Positions 53,428 through 63,378 of a stretch of 64,000 bases of DNA are shown here, piece by piece. This stretch comes from Hymenobacter tibetensis (lineage in GTDB: Bacteria > Bacteroidota > Bacteroidia > Cytophagales > Hymenobacteraceae): assembly GCF_022827545.1 (NCBI RefSeq), contig NZ_CP094669.1, forward strand, positions 4,953,001 to 5,017,000, read 5' to 3'. Below the pieces are notes generated by a model that saw only the letters and a list, made by a program, of their open reading frames with translations, was not told the DNA's origin and searched no databases. The position numbers were made by a program, and so were the translations under genes. Within the stretch, counting starts at the first letter, position 1, and each line of letters begins with the position of its first letter.

Positions 53428-55371
53428 TTACAATAGTACTGTTTCCACAACAGATTTGGCAATTACTTTACCGCTCAACTCACGTAAGGCAGCCGCAATA
53501 CCATCGGCATCAAAGCCGCACTCTTTGTATAGTTCGTCTTGCGTGCCGTGCTCCACCACTCGGTCCGGAATGCCGAGGCGGCGAACCGGCATGTGATACC
53601 CATGGTCGGCCATGAACTCCAACACGGCGGCGCCGAAACCGCCTTGCAAGCAGCCATCCTCTACCGTCACTAACGCTTGATATTGCTGGCAGATAGTGTG
53701 GAGCAGTTCTTCGTCCAGGGGCTTGCAAAAGCGCATATCGTAGTGGCCGGGGTTGATGCCCTCACTCACGAGTTTTTGCGTTGCTTTCGTGGCGTAGTTG
53801 CCGATGTGGCCGATGCTGAGCACCGCTACTCCTTGACCCTCGCGCACCACCCGGCCTTTGCCGACCGTAATTTTCTTTAGGGGCTTGCGCCACTCCGGCA
53901 TCACGCCTTCGCCGCGCGGGTAGCGGATACTGAACGGACCGGCGTTTTCGGGCAGCGTAGCCGTGTACATCAGGTTGCGCAGTTCTTCTTCGTTCATCGG
54001 GGCCGACACCACCATGTTGGGAATGCAGCGCATGAAAGCCAAATCGTAGCAGCCATGGTGCGTCGGGCCATCGGCGCCTGCAAAGCCTGCCCGGTCGAGG
54101 CAAAACACCACGTGCAGGTTTTGGAGAGCCACATCGTGCAGCACCTGGTCGTAGGCGCGCTGCATGAACGAAGAGTAGATGTTGCAGAACGGAATGAGGC
54201 CCTGCGTAGCCATGCCTGCCGAGAAGGTTACGGCGTGCTGCTCGGCAATGCCCACATCAAACGCCCGCTTGGGCATGGCCGCCATCATCAGGTTCAACGA
54301 CGAGCCCGAGGGCATAGCCGGCGTCACGCCCATGATTTTGTCGTTCTGCTCGGCCAGCTCGATCATGGTGTGCCCGAACACATCCTGATACTTCGGTGGC
54401 TGGGGCGTCGAGTAGGTTTTCTTGCTGATTTCGCCCGTTACTTTGTCAAACAGGCCAGGAGCATGCCACAGCGTTTGGTCTTTTTCAGCTAGTACATAGC
54501 CCTTGCCCTTCACCGTCACGCAGTGCAGGATTTTGGGGCCCGGAATGCTCTTGAGGTCGTTGAGGATGGTGGCGAGGTGCTGCACGTCGTGCCCATCCAC
54601 GGGGCCGAAATAGCGGAACTTCAGCGCCTCAAACAAGTTGCTTTGCTTGAGCAGCGTTGCCTTCATAGCCGACTCCACCTTACGGGCAATCTGCTGCGGG
54701 TTGGGTCCGAATTTCGAGAGCTTGCCTAACACGTTCCACAGCTCATCGCGCACTTTGTTATAGGTGCGGGAGGTGGTAATGTCGGTGAGGTATTCTTTGA
54801 GCGCGCCCACGTTGGGGTCGATGCTCATGCAGTTATCGTTGAGGATAACCAGCAGGTTGGAATTGGTGACGCCAGCGTGGTTGAGGGCCTCGAAAGCCAT
54901 ACCAGCCGTCATGGCACCGTCGCCAATAACCGCAATGTGCTGCCGGTCGAATTCGCCTTTGTAGTCGGAAGCTACGGCCATGCCGAGGGCGGCACCAATG
55001 CTGGTACTGCTGTGTCCTACACCAAAAGCATCGTACTCACTTTCCTTGCGCTTCGGAAAACCCGACATGCCATTGTAGCGGCGGTTGGTTGGAAACCGGT
55101 CGCGGCGGCCCGTCAGAATTTTGTGGCCGTAGGCTTGGTGGCCCACATCCCACACCAGCTGGTCGTAGGGCGTATTGAAAACGTAGTGCAGTGCTACGGT
55201 TAGTTCCACTACGCCAAGCGAAGCGCCGAAGTGCCCCCCGTAAATCGAAACCGTATCAATAATGAACTGACGTAGCTCCTGGCTCAGTTGAACCAACTGA
55301 TCGTGGCTGAGCTTTTTCAGGTCGTCGGGCGAGTCTATGGCCGCCAGCAATTCACCAGGTTCGACAATCAT
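53428..55371 (-). CDS. dxs: 1-deoxy-D-xylulose-5-phosphate synthase
   Basis: 647 residues, cytoplasmic, thiamine-diphosphate enzyme. It joins pyruvate and glyceraldehyde 3-phosphate as the first step of the MEP isoprenoid pathway. Motifs: HFGASLGVVELTVALHYVF, VWDVGHQAYGHKILTGRRD, GVGHSSTSIGAALGMAVA, the TPP site GDGAMTAGMAFEAL ... LNDNCMS, DVGIAEQHAVTFSAGMA and FCLDRAGFAGADGPTHHG. An exact -7 box TAACTTTG lies upstream on the minus strand (55458-55465). Confidence 0.97.
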   Translation of the reverse strand: MIVEPGELLAAIDSPDDLKKLSHDQLVQLSQELRQFIIDTVSIYGGHFGASLGVVELTVALHYVFNTPYDQLVWDVGHQAYGHKILTGRRDRFPTNRRYNGMSGFPKRKESEYDAFGVGHSSTSIGAALGMAVASDYKGEFDRQHIAVIGDGAMTAGMAFEALNHAGVTNSNLLVILNDNCMSIDPNVGALKEYLTDITTSRTYNKVRDELWNVLGKLSKFGPNPQQIARKVESAMKATLLKQSNLFEALKFRYFGPVDGHDVQHLATILNDLKSIPGPKILHCVTVKGKGYVLAEKDQTLWHAPGLFDKVTGEISKKTYSTPQPPKYQDVFGHTMIELAEQNDKIMGVTPAMPSGSSLNLMMAAMPKRAFDVGIAEQHAVTFSAGMATQGLIPFCNIYSSFMQRAYDQVLHDVALQNLHVVFCLDRAGFAGADGPTHHGCYDLAFMRCIPNMVVSAPMNEEELRNLMYTATLPENAGPFSIRYPRGEGVMPEWRKPLKKITVGKGRVVREGQGVAVLSIGHIGNYATKATQKLVSEGINPGHYDMRFCKPLDEELLHTICQQYQALVTVEDGCLQGGFGAAVLEFMADHGYHMPVRRLGIPDRVVEHGTQDELYKECGFDADGIAAALRELSGKVIAKSVVETVLL

Positions 55372-55457
55372 GTATAAAGGAAGCAGATGGGAATAAAGTA
55401 ACAGCCAATAAGCTAGAAAGGTTAATATACCCCCGGCTGCTCGTTGCGTACGATACC

Positions 55458-55465
55458 CAAAGTTA
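55458..55465 (-). promoter_or_regulatory. Probable -7 box of the dxs promoter
   Basis: TAACTTTG on the minus strand matches TAnnTTTG exactly and lies about 87 bases before the dxs ATG. No clear TTG is seen at the -33 distance. Confidence 0.45.
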
Positions 55466-55629
55466 CGGGTTTTCTGTTTGAGCGGTTCAGCTCACATGTG
55501 GTTTGTAAACTGGGTCGACCCGCAACTAACACGCCAACACAACAACTTTCCGTTAGGTACCTAGCAAAAGCACAGCGCGTAAATCGTTCTTAATTACCGC
55601 TTCTTTAACGCCCTGCCTGCTATAATACC

Positions 55630-55637
55630 TACTTTTG
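55630..55637 (+). promoter_or_regulatory. Probable -7 box for the flippase-like gene
   Basis: TACTTTTG matches TAnnTTTG exactly, 23 bases before the ATG at 55661, implying a very short 5' leader. The -33 region is weak (TTTAA). Confidence 0.5.
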
Positions 55638-55660
55638 ACCTACAATTCCTGCGCATTCCC

Positions 55661-56749
55661 ATGCCTCATCCCTCTGCTGAGCAACAAACTGAAGACCAAC
55701 AACTCCTGGATAAGCTTCGCCCCTCGCGGATAGTCTTGCCGGTGCTGATTGGGCTGAGTGTGGTTGGATTTATGTTCTGGCGCAGCTACAAACCCGGCGA
55801 CTTGGCTCCCTTAGCCAACGCCAAACCGCTCTGGCTTCTCCTGATGCTGGTGGTGCTGGTAGCCCGTGATGCTGGCTACGTTTACCGCATCCGCTACCTC
55901 ACCCAACGCGTGCTTAGCTGGCGAGCATCCCTAGACGTCATTATGATCTGGGAATTCTCGTCCTGCGTGCTGCCGTCGGCGGTGGGCGGTACTGCCGTGG
56001 CTCCCCTGCTCTTACATAAAGAAGGTATTCCGCTCGGCAAATCAGTGGCCTACATCATGGCCACTGCCATGCTCGACAACATGTACTATATGCTGACCGT
56101 GCCGCTGGTGGTATGGATTGGGGGTGATGCCCTGTACCCGCACGAAGCCCTGCAAGGCGGCTTGGTAACCACGCTTCGTATTGGCTTCATTACCAGCTAC
56201 GTATTCGTGAGCTTGTACGCGTTGCTGATGATGTATGCCATTTTCTTCAACCCGCAGTCGGTGAAGCGGCTGCTGGTACGGCTGTTCTCCATTCGTGGCA
56301 TTCGTCGTTTTCGGAGCAAGGCCTACAAAATGGGCAACGAAATGGTGCTGGCTTCTGCTGAGCTACGCGGCAACGGCTGGGAGTATTGGCTGCGGGCATC
56401 CCTGAGCACGGCCTTTGTCTGGACCGCTCGTTACCTGGTAATTGGCTGCCTGATTTCGGCCTTTATTGATGTGACGTGGCCGGAGTTCTGGCTGATTTTT
56501 GGCCGAAACCTGACGTATAAAGTTATTCTGTTGATTGCTATTACGCCCGGCGGCGCGGGCATTGCCGAAGGGGCTTTTCCTACTTTTTTCGGCAAGTTCA
56601 TCGGCACCCCCACCATGACCAACTTCATGGTACTACTCTACCGCCTCGTTACGTACTATATGTACCTAGTACTCGGCGCCGTGTTCTTGCCCCGCTGGAT
56701 AGCGCGGATATTCGGTCCGCGCAAAGCGGAAACAGTTATGCAGTCGTAG
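55661..56749 (+). CDS. Lysylphosphatidylglycerol-synthase-like (UPF0104/AglD) membrane protein
   Basis: 362 residues, about 8 transmembrane helices. IVLPVLIGLSVVGFMFWRSY, RDAGYVYRIRYLT, the EFSSCVLPSAVGGTAVAPLL segment, MLDNMYYMLTVPLVVWIGG and the hallmark ITPGGAGIAEGAFPTFFGKF identify the LPG-synthase TM region family (AglD/UPF0104). Members move or modify lipids, often lipid-linked sugars. No catalytic synthase domain is attached. Specific role unknown. Confidence 0.88.
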   Translation: MPHPSAEQQTEDQQLLDKLRPSRIVLPVLIGLSVVGFMFWRSYKPGDLAPLANAKPLWLLLMLVVLVARDAGYVYRIRYLTQRVLSWRASLDVIMIWEFSSCVLPSAVGGTAVAPLLLHKEGIPLGKSVAYIMATAMLDNMYYMLTVPLVVWIGGDALYPHEALQGGLVTTLRIGFITSYVFVSLYALLMMYAIFFNPQSVKRLLVRLFSIRGIRRFRSKAYKMGNEMVLASAELRGNGWEYWLRASLSTAFVWTARYLVIGCLISAFIDVTWPEFWLIFGRNLTYKVILLIAITPGGAGIAEGAFPTFFGKFIGTPTMTNFMVLLYRLVTYYMYLVLGAVFLPRWIARIFGPRKAETVMQS

Positions 56750-56809
56750 CGGGCAGCCCTAGCTCACGGTGCTTGTTACCAACAGTGCTACCGGAATTCA
56801 TAGTCAATA

Positions 56810-56843
56810 AAAAAGCCTTTCCACCGTGGTGGAAAGGCTTTTT
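56810..56843. terminator. Bidirectional terminator
   Basis: aaaaagcctttccac and gtggaaaggcttttt form a perfect 15-bp stem with a 4-base loop, T-runs on both strands, between convergent genes. Confidence 0.93.
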
Positions 56844-56873
56844 GTTTCTACTAAAGTGTAGCGGCTGTCAGTG

Positions 56874-57290
56874 TTACTCTTTTTCGAGGCGTAGTTCAGC
56901 ACCTTCAGCACTTTTCAGCGTCAGTTTGTCGTCCGTGAGGGTAACTACGCTGAACGAGTTGCTGGTAGTCGAGCCATCGGGAGTCATGGCAATGGTTTTG
57001 CCGGCCTGGTCGAAGGTGTATTTGCCGTTTACGGCACCCTGGGGCGAGGTCATATTGTACTGGCCGTTGGCGAAGAAAGTGATACGCTCGTCTTCCTGAG
57101 TATCGGTTTGCTTCACTTTGTCGCCGGTAGCATCCAGTTCCTTGTCTGTTTTCCAGATCTTGCTTTCTGTGCCGTACAGCATATTTACGCCTTCTACTTT
57201 GCCTTCTTTGCTACCGCAGGCAGAAGTGAACAGCACCAGCAGCATCAACAGGCTGGCCAAATAGCGAAAGGGAGAGGGCATCGTTTTCAT
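56874..57290 (-). CDS. Lipocalin-like lipoprotein
   Basis: About 138 residues. Lipoprotein signal (MKTMPSPFRYLASLLMLLVL ... TSACGSKEG). The body reads like small Bacteroidota lipocalin-like lipoproteins: SKIWKTDKELDATGDK, DERITFFANGQYNMTSPQG, GKYTFDQAGKTIAMTPDG, VVTLTDDKLTLKSAEGAELR. The ATG at 57290 is chosen so that the signal peptide starts at its charged end. Function unknown. Confidence 0.82.
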   Translation of the reverse strand: MKTMPSPFRYLASLLMLLVLFTSACGSKEGKVEGVNMLYGTESKIWKTDKELDATGDKVKQTDTQEDERITFFANGQYNMTSPQGAVNGKYTFDQAGKTIAMTPDGSTTSNSFSVVTLTDDKLTLKSAEGAELRLEKE

Positions 57291-57523
57291 GAGATGTGCG
57301 AATTGGTTGAAATTGGGAGAGAGTACAACATCACCGCAAGGCACAAGCCTATGCGGTCTTGCGCCTCTTACGGCGGGTTTCTGTAAGATGTTCAGCTTTA
57401 CTACGGTTAAGTTAACCTAGGCAGAACTTCTTGTCTGCACCAGCGTATGAGGCCTGACACCGTGGCCATCAACTGCACACAGATGAGCTGCGTTCTGCTT
57501 TCACCATTAACCAACGCACGACC

Positions 57524-57814
57524 ATGGGACTGTTTGATTTTCTCTCGAACGAAGGCGAAAAAAAGCCCGTACAACCTGCTGCTGCGGGCGGAGCTACCGA
57601 TTTCTTTGGCAACCCTGCCCAAGCTACGCAGCCCGCTGCTGCCCAAGGCCAGACCTACACAGTGGTAAGCGGCGATTCGCTGTCTAAGATTGCCAAGAAC
57701 CACTACGGTGATGCTGCCAAGTGGCACCAGATTTACGACGCCAACAAATCCATCATTGGCTCCAACCCCGATCATATCGAAGTAGGCCAAGTGTTGACCC
57801 TACCGAAAATCTAG
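57524..57814 (+). CDS. LysM-domain protein, small
   Basis: 96 residues without signal peptide. MGLFDFLSNEGEKKP, an Ala/Gln/Pro linker, then one LysM module (QTYTVVSGDSLSKIAKNHYG ... KWHQIYDANKSIIGSNPDHI ... GQVLTLPKI). It looks like the LysM half of YgaU/Kbp-type proteins, which in other bacteria bind K+ in the cytoplasm, but the BON domain is missing. A terminator follows. Confidence 0.88.
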   Translation: MGLFDFLSNEGEKKPVQPAAAGGATDFFGNPAQATQPAAAQGQTYTVVSGDSLSKIAKNHYGDAAKWHQIYDANKSIIGSNPDHIEVGQVLTLPKI

Positions 57815-57840
57815 AGCATTTCACTCTTGGATATATTATA

Positions 57841-57872
57841 AAAGTCGCTCCACTTCAGGAGCGGCTTTTTTT
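57841..57872 (+). terminator. Intrinsic terminator after the LysM gene
   Basis: aaagtcgctcc and ggagcggcttt pair with one wobble and a 6-base loop, followed by a seven-base T-run. Confidence 0.9.
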
Positions 57873-58074
57873 ACGCCTTTATTTTCCGGAAATAAGCTCC
57901 TGTATGAAGCACTTAGCATAGAGACAAGGCGGAGCAATAGTATCTCCTAGTCGCTCGTTATTTATTCGCCATGCGTTTATGCAACTGATTTTCAACTATA
58001 TCAGCCATTGCATTCATCCAATTTCATCTAGTAAAAATCAGCTGATCGAAAACAAAAAATAGTTTGCGTTTGTA
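57873..58074. other. Intergenic region before the sulfur operon promoter
   Basis: About 200 AT-rich bases between the LysM terminator and the metY promoter. It contains a TTTCCGGAAA palindrome (57883-57892). No gene was seen. Confidence 0.4.
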
Positions 58075-58104
58075 TTGCGTATATCAAATCTGGTTTTACA
58101 TTTG
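58075..58104 (+). promoter_or_regulatory. Promoter of the riboswitch/metY operon
   Basis: TTG (58075-58077), 19 bases, then TACATTTG (58097-58104). This is a full match to the Bacteroidota consensus TTG-N19-TAnnTTTG. Transcription should start near 58110, giving a leader of about 520 bases before metY. Confidence 0.78.
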
Positions 58105-58123
58105 CATCACCAACCAGGTACTC

Positions 58124-58148
58124 CCCCGCTTCCGGTGGGGCAGTTTTT
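58124..58148 (+). promoter_or_regulatory. Short hairpin and T-run ahead of the SAM aptamer
   Basis: ccccgc and gtgggg (one G-U pair, 5-base loop) are followed by cagttttt. It lies between the predicted transcription start and the riboswitch. It resembles a weak terminator but may be just a leader stem. Confidence 0.35.
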
Positions 58149-58151
58149 CAG

Positions 58152-58265
58152 AATTTATACAGAAGTGGCGAGAGAACAGGCTCCCTGACCCACTGGCAAC
58201 CTTCGTTGACGCGAAAGGTGCCAATTCCTGCCCGACCCGGTATTTACCGGCGGGAGAGATAAGTT
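58152..58265 (+). ncRNA. SAM-I (S-box) riboswitch
   Basis: Conserved S-box blocks are present in order: gagagaacaggctccctgac (P2/K-turn and pseudoknot region), ctggcaacc, aaaggtgccaattcctg and gagataag. P1 is formed by aatttat (58152-58158) and ataagtt (58259-58265); P3 by ccttcg and cgaaagg; P4 contains the hairpin ccggt-attt-accgg. The aptamer binds S-adenosylmethionine and lowers expression of sulfur and methionine genes. It lies upstream of metY and metX. Unusually, a small reading frame begins 7 bases after P1, so the switch may act on its translation or on a downstream attenuator. Confidence 0.93.
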
Positions 58266-58272
58266 GAGTACC

Positions 58273-58428
58273 ATGAAAAATAACTCGAATTCCGCCTTCT
58301 TCTCCCCATCTGCTCAAGCCGCCTCACGCGCCGGTTTGCCGATGGGTTTTCGTGTTTCGTCTGCCGCAGCTCCGGCCCCTCGAATGCGAATGCGCTGCTG
58401 TTGTAGCGCCTGTTGTTGCTGTTGTTAG
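58273..58428 (+). CDS. Cysteine-rich leader peptide (51 codons) between riboswitch and metY
   Basis: ATG at 58273, TAG at 58426-58428. The peptide starts MKNNSNSAFFSPSAQAAS, continues Ala/Pro/Arg-rich, and ends RMRMRCCCSACCCCC: eight Cys among the last ten residues, right before the stop. It has no membrane segment or signal peptide. A Cys-codon run at the end of a short frame in the leader of a sulfur operon is the classic layout of ribosome-mediated attenuation, where stalling at Cys codons reports low charged Cys-tRNA. Polycysteine upstream frames act this way in mycobacteria. A metal-binding microprotein is the alternative. No clear intrinsic terminator was found in the 203 bases before metY. 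Confidence 0.72.
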   Translation: MKNNSNSAFFSPSAQAASRAGLPMGFRVSSAAAPAPRMRMRCCCSACCCCC

Positions 58429-60020
<1,592 letters not shown>

Positions 60021-60282
60021 TGAGAGGGTAGGCCCTGCCGGTCGTGAGAGGACGGCGGGGCACTTCCAGCAGGTGCAGTACGTGGGTGGAACAGCGGTTT
60101 TTTTGTGAGAGAGGGAGCCGCTCCTTCCATCCCACAATAGCGCGGGTTGAGCTGTTTCGGCTCAGCCCGCTAGCTATTTGTAGTGATGCGCTGCCGGCCC
60201 ATTCACTTGCTGCAAAGTCTATATAATCATCCCGTAGCACTACGGGCCTTCCACCTAGCGTGCTACCCTCGAACAGCAACCA
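60021..60282. other. Gap between metY and metX with two hairpins
   Basis: 262 bases. Hairpin 1: gccctgccg / cggcggggc (60032-60061, one wobble). Hairpin 2: gcgggttgagc / gctcagcccgc (60142-60170, one wobble). Neither has a good T-run, so they may be partial terminators, processing sites or mRNA stabilisers rather than operon ends. No second promoter with TAnnTTTG was seen. Confidence 0.5.
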
Positions 60283-61314
60283 ATGCCTGACCTTGAAAGC
60301 TTCCGCCTACCTAAGCCTCTGCCGCTGGAAAGCGGCGAAGTGCTAACCGGCGTGGAAGTCGCTTACCATACCTTCGGCACGTTGAATGCCACGCGCGACA
60401 ACGTGGTGTGGGTATGCCATGCCCTTACCGCTAACTCCGATGTGCTCAGCTGGTGGCCGGGGTTGTTCGGACCCGAATGCCATTTTGATCCGGCCGATTG
60501 GTTTATTGTGTGTGCCAATATAATAGGCTCTCACTACGGCAGTACCAGCCCCCTTTCGCCGGCTCCCGAGACGGGTTTGCCCCGCTACGCACAATTTCCG
60601 CTGCTCACCATCCGCGACATGGTAGCTGCGCACGAAGAGTTGCGCCAGCACTTGGAACTAACGCAGATTCACACGCTGATTGGCGGCTCCCTGGGCGGCC
60701 AACAGGCGTTGGAATGGGCCATCCAGTTGCCCAACGTCTTCGAGAACTTAGTGCTCTTGGCTACCAACGCACAACACTCGCCTTGGGGCATTGCCTTCAA
60801 TGAAGCACAACGCCTCGCCATCTTCGCCGACCCTACTTATCACCACGCCACACCCGAAGGCGGAGCCGCAGGATTGCGAGCGGCCCGCGCCATGGCCTTG
60901 CTCAGCTACCGCAGCTACGGAGCTTATGCGGAAACCCAAGCGGAACCCACCGACGAAAAGCTCGACGACTTTCGGGCCAGCGCTTACCAGCAGTACCAGG
61001 GTGATAAGCTAGTAGCGCGCTTCAACGCTTATACCTATGTGGCGTTGTCGCGGGCCATGGACTCACATAACGTAGGGCGCGGACGCGGTGGGGTTGCAGC
61101 AGCGTTGCGCCACGTACGTGCCCGCACGTTGGTGGTAGGCATCAGTTCTGATGTGCTGTTTCCACCCGCGGAGCAGCAACTGATAGCCCGCCACATTCCG
61201 GGCGCCCTGTACGCCGAAATGGACTCTCGCTTCGGCCACGACGGCTTCCTGATTGAAACAGCTCATATCACGCACCTATTGGAGCGCTTTCATGCCTACA
61301 CGTTCGCGCATTAA
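60283..61314 (+). CDS. metX: Homoserine O-acetyltransferase
   Basis: 343 residues, cytoplasmic alpha/beta-hydrolase-fold enzyme. It transfers acetyl from acetyl-CoA to homoserine, making the substrate of MetY. Motifs: YHTFGTLNATRDNVVWVCHA, HALTANSDVLSWW, IIGSHYGSTSP, the nucleophile in IGGSLGGQQALEWA (Ser about 137), the Asp in VGISSDVLFPPAEQQ and the His in SRFGHDGFLIE. Length is normal. It follows metY and precedes the transporter genes, with a gap of only 41 bases to the latter. Confidence 0.96.
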   Translation: MPDLESFRLPKPLPLESGEVLTGVEVAYHTFGTLNATRDNVVWVCHALTANSDVLSWWPGLFGPECHFDPADWFIVCANIIGSHYGSTSPLSPAPETGLPRYAQFPLLTIRDMVAAHEELRQHLELTQIHTLIGGSLGGQQALEWAIQLPNVFENLVLLATNAQHSPWGIAFNEAQRLAIFADPTYHHATPEGGAAGLRAARAMALLSYRSYGAYAETQAEPTDEKLDDFRASAYQQYQGDKLVARFNAYTYVALSRAMDSHNVGRGRGGVAAALRHVRARTLVVGISSDVLFPPAEQQLIARHIPGALYAEMDSRFGHDGFLIETAHITHLLERFHAYTFAH

Positions 61315-61355
61315 TTCTGTCCGCGACCAACACATACATCCCTAGCGACTTTCTC

Positions 61356-62399
61356 ATGAACCCTACTGTCCCCCGTTCTACTCACCCTACCCGCTCGTTC
61401 TCCTTTGCGGGAGGCTTGGTGTTGCTGCTATTGCTGCTGGCCGGATGTGGAGGCGCGGGCAGTGAGACCAAAAACACACAGCCCGACACCATTCGCCTGG
61501 ACTACGCCTATTACAATCCGTTGAGCCTAGTGCTGAAAGAGCAAGGCTGGCTGGAGAAAGACCTAGCCAAGCAAAACATTAAGGTGGAATGGGTGCTCAG
61601 CCAAGGCAGCAACAAGGCGTTGGAGTTTCTGAACGGCAGCAGCATTGATTTCGGCTCGACAGCTGGCGCGGCTGCCCTCATTGGCAAAGCCAACGGCAAC
61701 CCATTGAAGGCCATCTACATCTACTCGAAGCCTGAATGGACGGCGCTGTGCACCGGCCCAAAATCCACCATCAAGTCGGTGGCGGATTTGAAAGGCAAAC
61801 GGGTGGCCGCCACGCGTGGCACCGACCCGTACATCTTTTTGCTACGCGCCCTCGACCAAGCGGGGCTGAGTGAGAAAGACATCGAGTTGATTCCGCTGCA
61901 ACACCCGGACGGCCGCGCCGCCCTCGAAAAAGGCGACGTAGACGCCTGGGCCGGCCTAGACCCGCACATGGCCAAGGCTGAACTGGAATCAGGCGCTCAA
62001 CTCTTCTACCGCAACGCCGACTTCAACAGCTACGGCGTGCTGAACGTGCGGGAAGAGTTTGCCAAGCAGCATCCGGCCCTGGTAGACCATGTGCTAGCTG
62101 CTTACGAACAGGCTCGCCAATGGGCCGTTGCGCACCCCGCTGAACTTAAAAAGACGCTGGCTACCGAAGCCAAACTCAGTGAAGCCGTAGCGGCCAAGCA
62201 ACTAGAGCGCACCGATCTTACTAGCATTTCCTTCGGCCCGTTGCAGCGCAACACCATTTCCGCAGCCGGCGACGTGCTCAAGAAAAGTGGTGCCATCGAC
62301 CAGAATGTGGATATCAACCAAACCGTCAGCAACCTGATTGATACCCAATTCGCCGACAAAATAGCACCAACCAAAGCCAAGGCTACTGCAGCCAAGTAA
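61356..62399 (+). CDS. ABC transporter substrate-binding lipoprotein (sulfonate/taurine/nitrate type)
   Basis: 347 residues. Lipoprotein signal (FAGGLVLLLLLLAGCGGAGS). The NMT1/SsuA-like periplasmic binding fold shows IRLDYAYYNPLSLVLKEQGW, VEWVLSQGSNKALEFLNGSS, DFGSTAGAAALIGKANGNP, VADLKGKRVAATRGTDPYIF and ALEKGDVDAWAGLDPHMAKA. It binds alkanesulfonates, taurine or similar anions; the operon (metY, metX) favours an organosulfur substrate. Permease and ATPase genes follow. Confidence 0.9.
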   Translation: MNPTVPRSTHPTRSFSFAGGLVLLLLLLAGCGGAGSETKNTQPDTIRLDYAYYNPLSLVLKEQGWLEKDLAKQNIKVEWVLSQGSNKALEFLNGSSIDFGSTAGAAALIGKANGNPLKAIYIYSKPEWTALCTGPKSTIKSVADLKGKRVAATRGTDPYIFLLRALDQAGLSEKDIELIPLQHPDGRAALEKGDVDAWAGLDPHMAKAELESGAQLFYRNADFNSYGVLNVREEFAKQHPALVDHVLAAYEQARQWAVAHPAELKKTLATEAKLSEAVAAKQLERTDLTSISFGPLQRNTISAAGDVLKKSGAIDQNVDINQTVSNLIDTQFADKIAPTKAKATAAK

Positions 62400-62467
62400 C
62401 CGCTCTTGTCGTTCAGCCCTTTCGCGCATCAAGTGAGGCTAGGAGTGACAATGCCCAACCACCGTTC

Positions 62468-63325
62468 ATGTCTGATTCTTCATCCATTTACGCGCCAACA
62501 ACTGCTGCACCTACCCCAGCCGTAGTTAGCGCCCCTGTTGAGCAACCTATTGCCGCACGTACACCGGGCCGCTGGGGGTGGCTGCGGGGAGCCGTACTGC
62601 CAGCAGTGTTACTGCTGGTCTGGGAGACTTTGGCCCGTACCGGAGTATTGCCACCCAACCTGCTGCCGGCGCCCTCTCGTGTGCTGGCTACCATCTGGCA
62701 GATGGCTCTCACCGGCGAATTGTGGGAGCATTTGGGTATCACGCTATGGCGTGTAACGCTGGGGTTTGTGTTAGGTGGTGCCTTAGCCACTGTGTTTGGA
62801 GCCCTCACCGGTTATTCACGCACCCTCAACCAGTTGCTCGACCCCTTGCTGCAAGGCATCCGCAATATTCCGTCGTTGGCTTGGGTACCGCTTTTCATTC
62901 TTTGGATGGGCATCTACGAAACCTCGAAGGTGGTGCTAATTGCCGTGGGCGTGTTCTTCCCAGTGTACCTCAACTTGATGAGCGGCATTCAGGGTGTGGA
63001 CCGCAAATTGGTGGAAGTGGGCCGGGTGTATCGGTTGTCGGGGCTGCAACTGATACGGCGCATCTTTATGCCTGCCACACTACCTGCCTACTTTGTGGGG
63101 TTGCGTAGCGGCTTGGGCCTAGGGTGGATGTTTGTGGTAGCCGCAGAAATAATGGGCGCCAATAAAGGCCTCGGGTTTCTGCTGGTTGACGGCCAAATGA
63201 CGGGCCGCCCCCAAACCATCTTGGCCAGCATCCTACTCTTCGCGGTGCTCGGGCAGCTTACCGACGCCCTTCTATCCTTGCTCAGCCGCCGCCTGCTCCG
63301 CTGGCAAGATACACACGGGAGGTAA
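62468..63325 (+). CDS. ABC transporter permease (SsuC/TauC type)
   Basis: 285 residues, inner membrane, six helices. LPAVLLLVWETLARTGVLPP, NLLPAPSRVLATIWQMALTG, IRNIPSLAWVPLFILWMGI, and the EAA-type loop VGRVYRLSGLQLIRRIFMPA ... YFVGLRSGLGLGWMFVVAAE, which contacts the ATPase. Pairs with the binding protein and ATPase genes on either side. Confidence 0.93.
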   Translation: MSDSSSIYAPTTAAPTPAVVSAPVEQPIAARTPGRWGWLRGAVLPAVLLLVWETLARTGVLPPNLLPAPSRVLATIWQMALTGELWEHLGITLWRVTLGFVLGGALATVFGALTGYSRTLNQLLDPLLQGIRNIPSLAWVPLFILWMGIYETSKVVLIAVGVFFPVYLNLMSGIQGVDRKLVEVGRVYRLSGLQLIRRIFMPATLPAYFVGLRSGLGLGWMFVVAAEIMGANKGLGFLLVDGQMTGRPQTILASILLFAVLGQLTDALLSLLSRRLLRWQDTHGR

Positions 63326-63378
63326 CGGGCGTCCCTAACGCCCCTATTATTCCTCATTTTCTTACGCCTACCTCCAGC

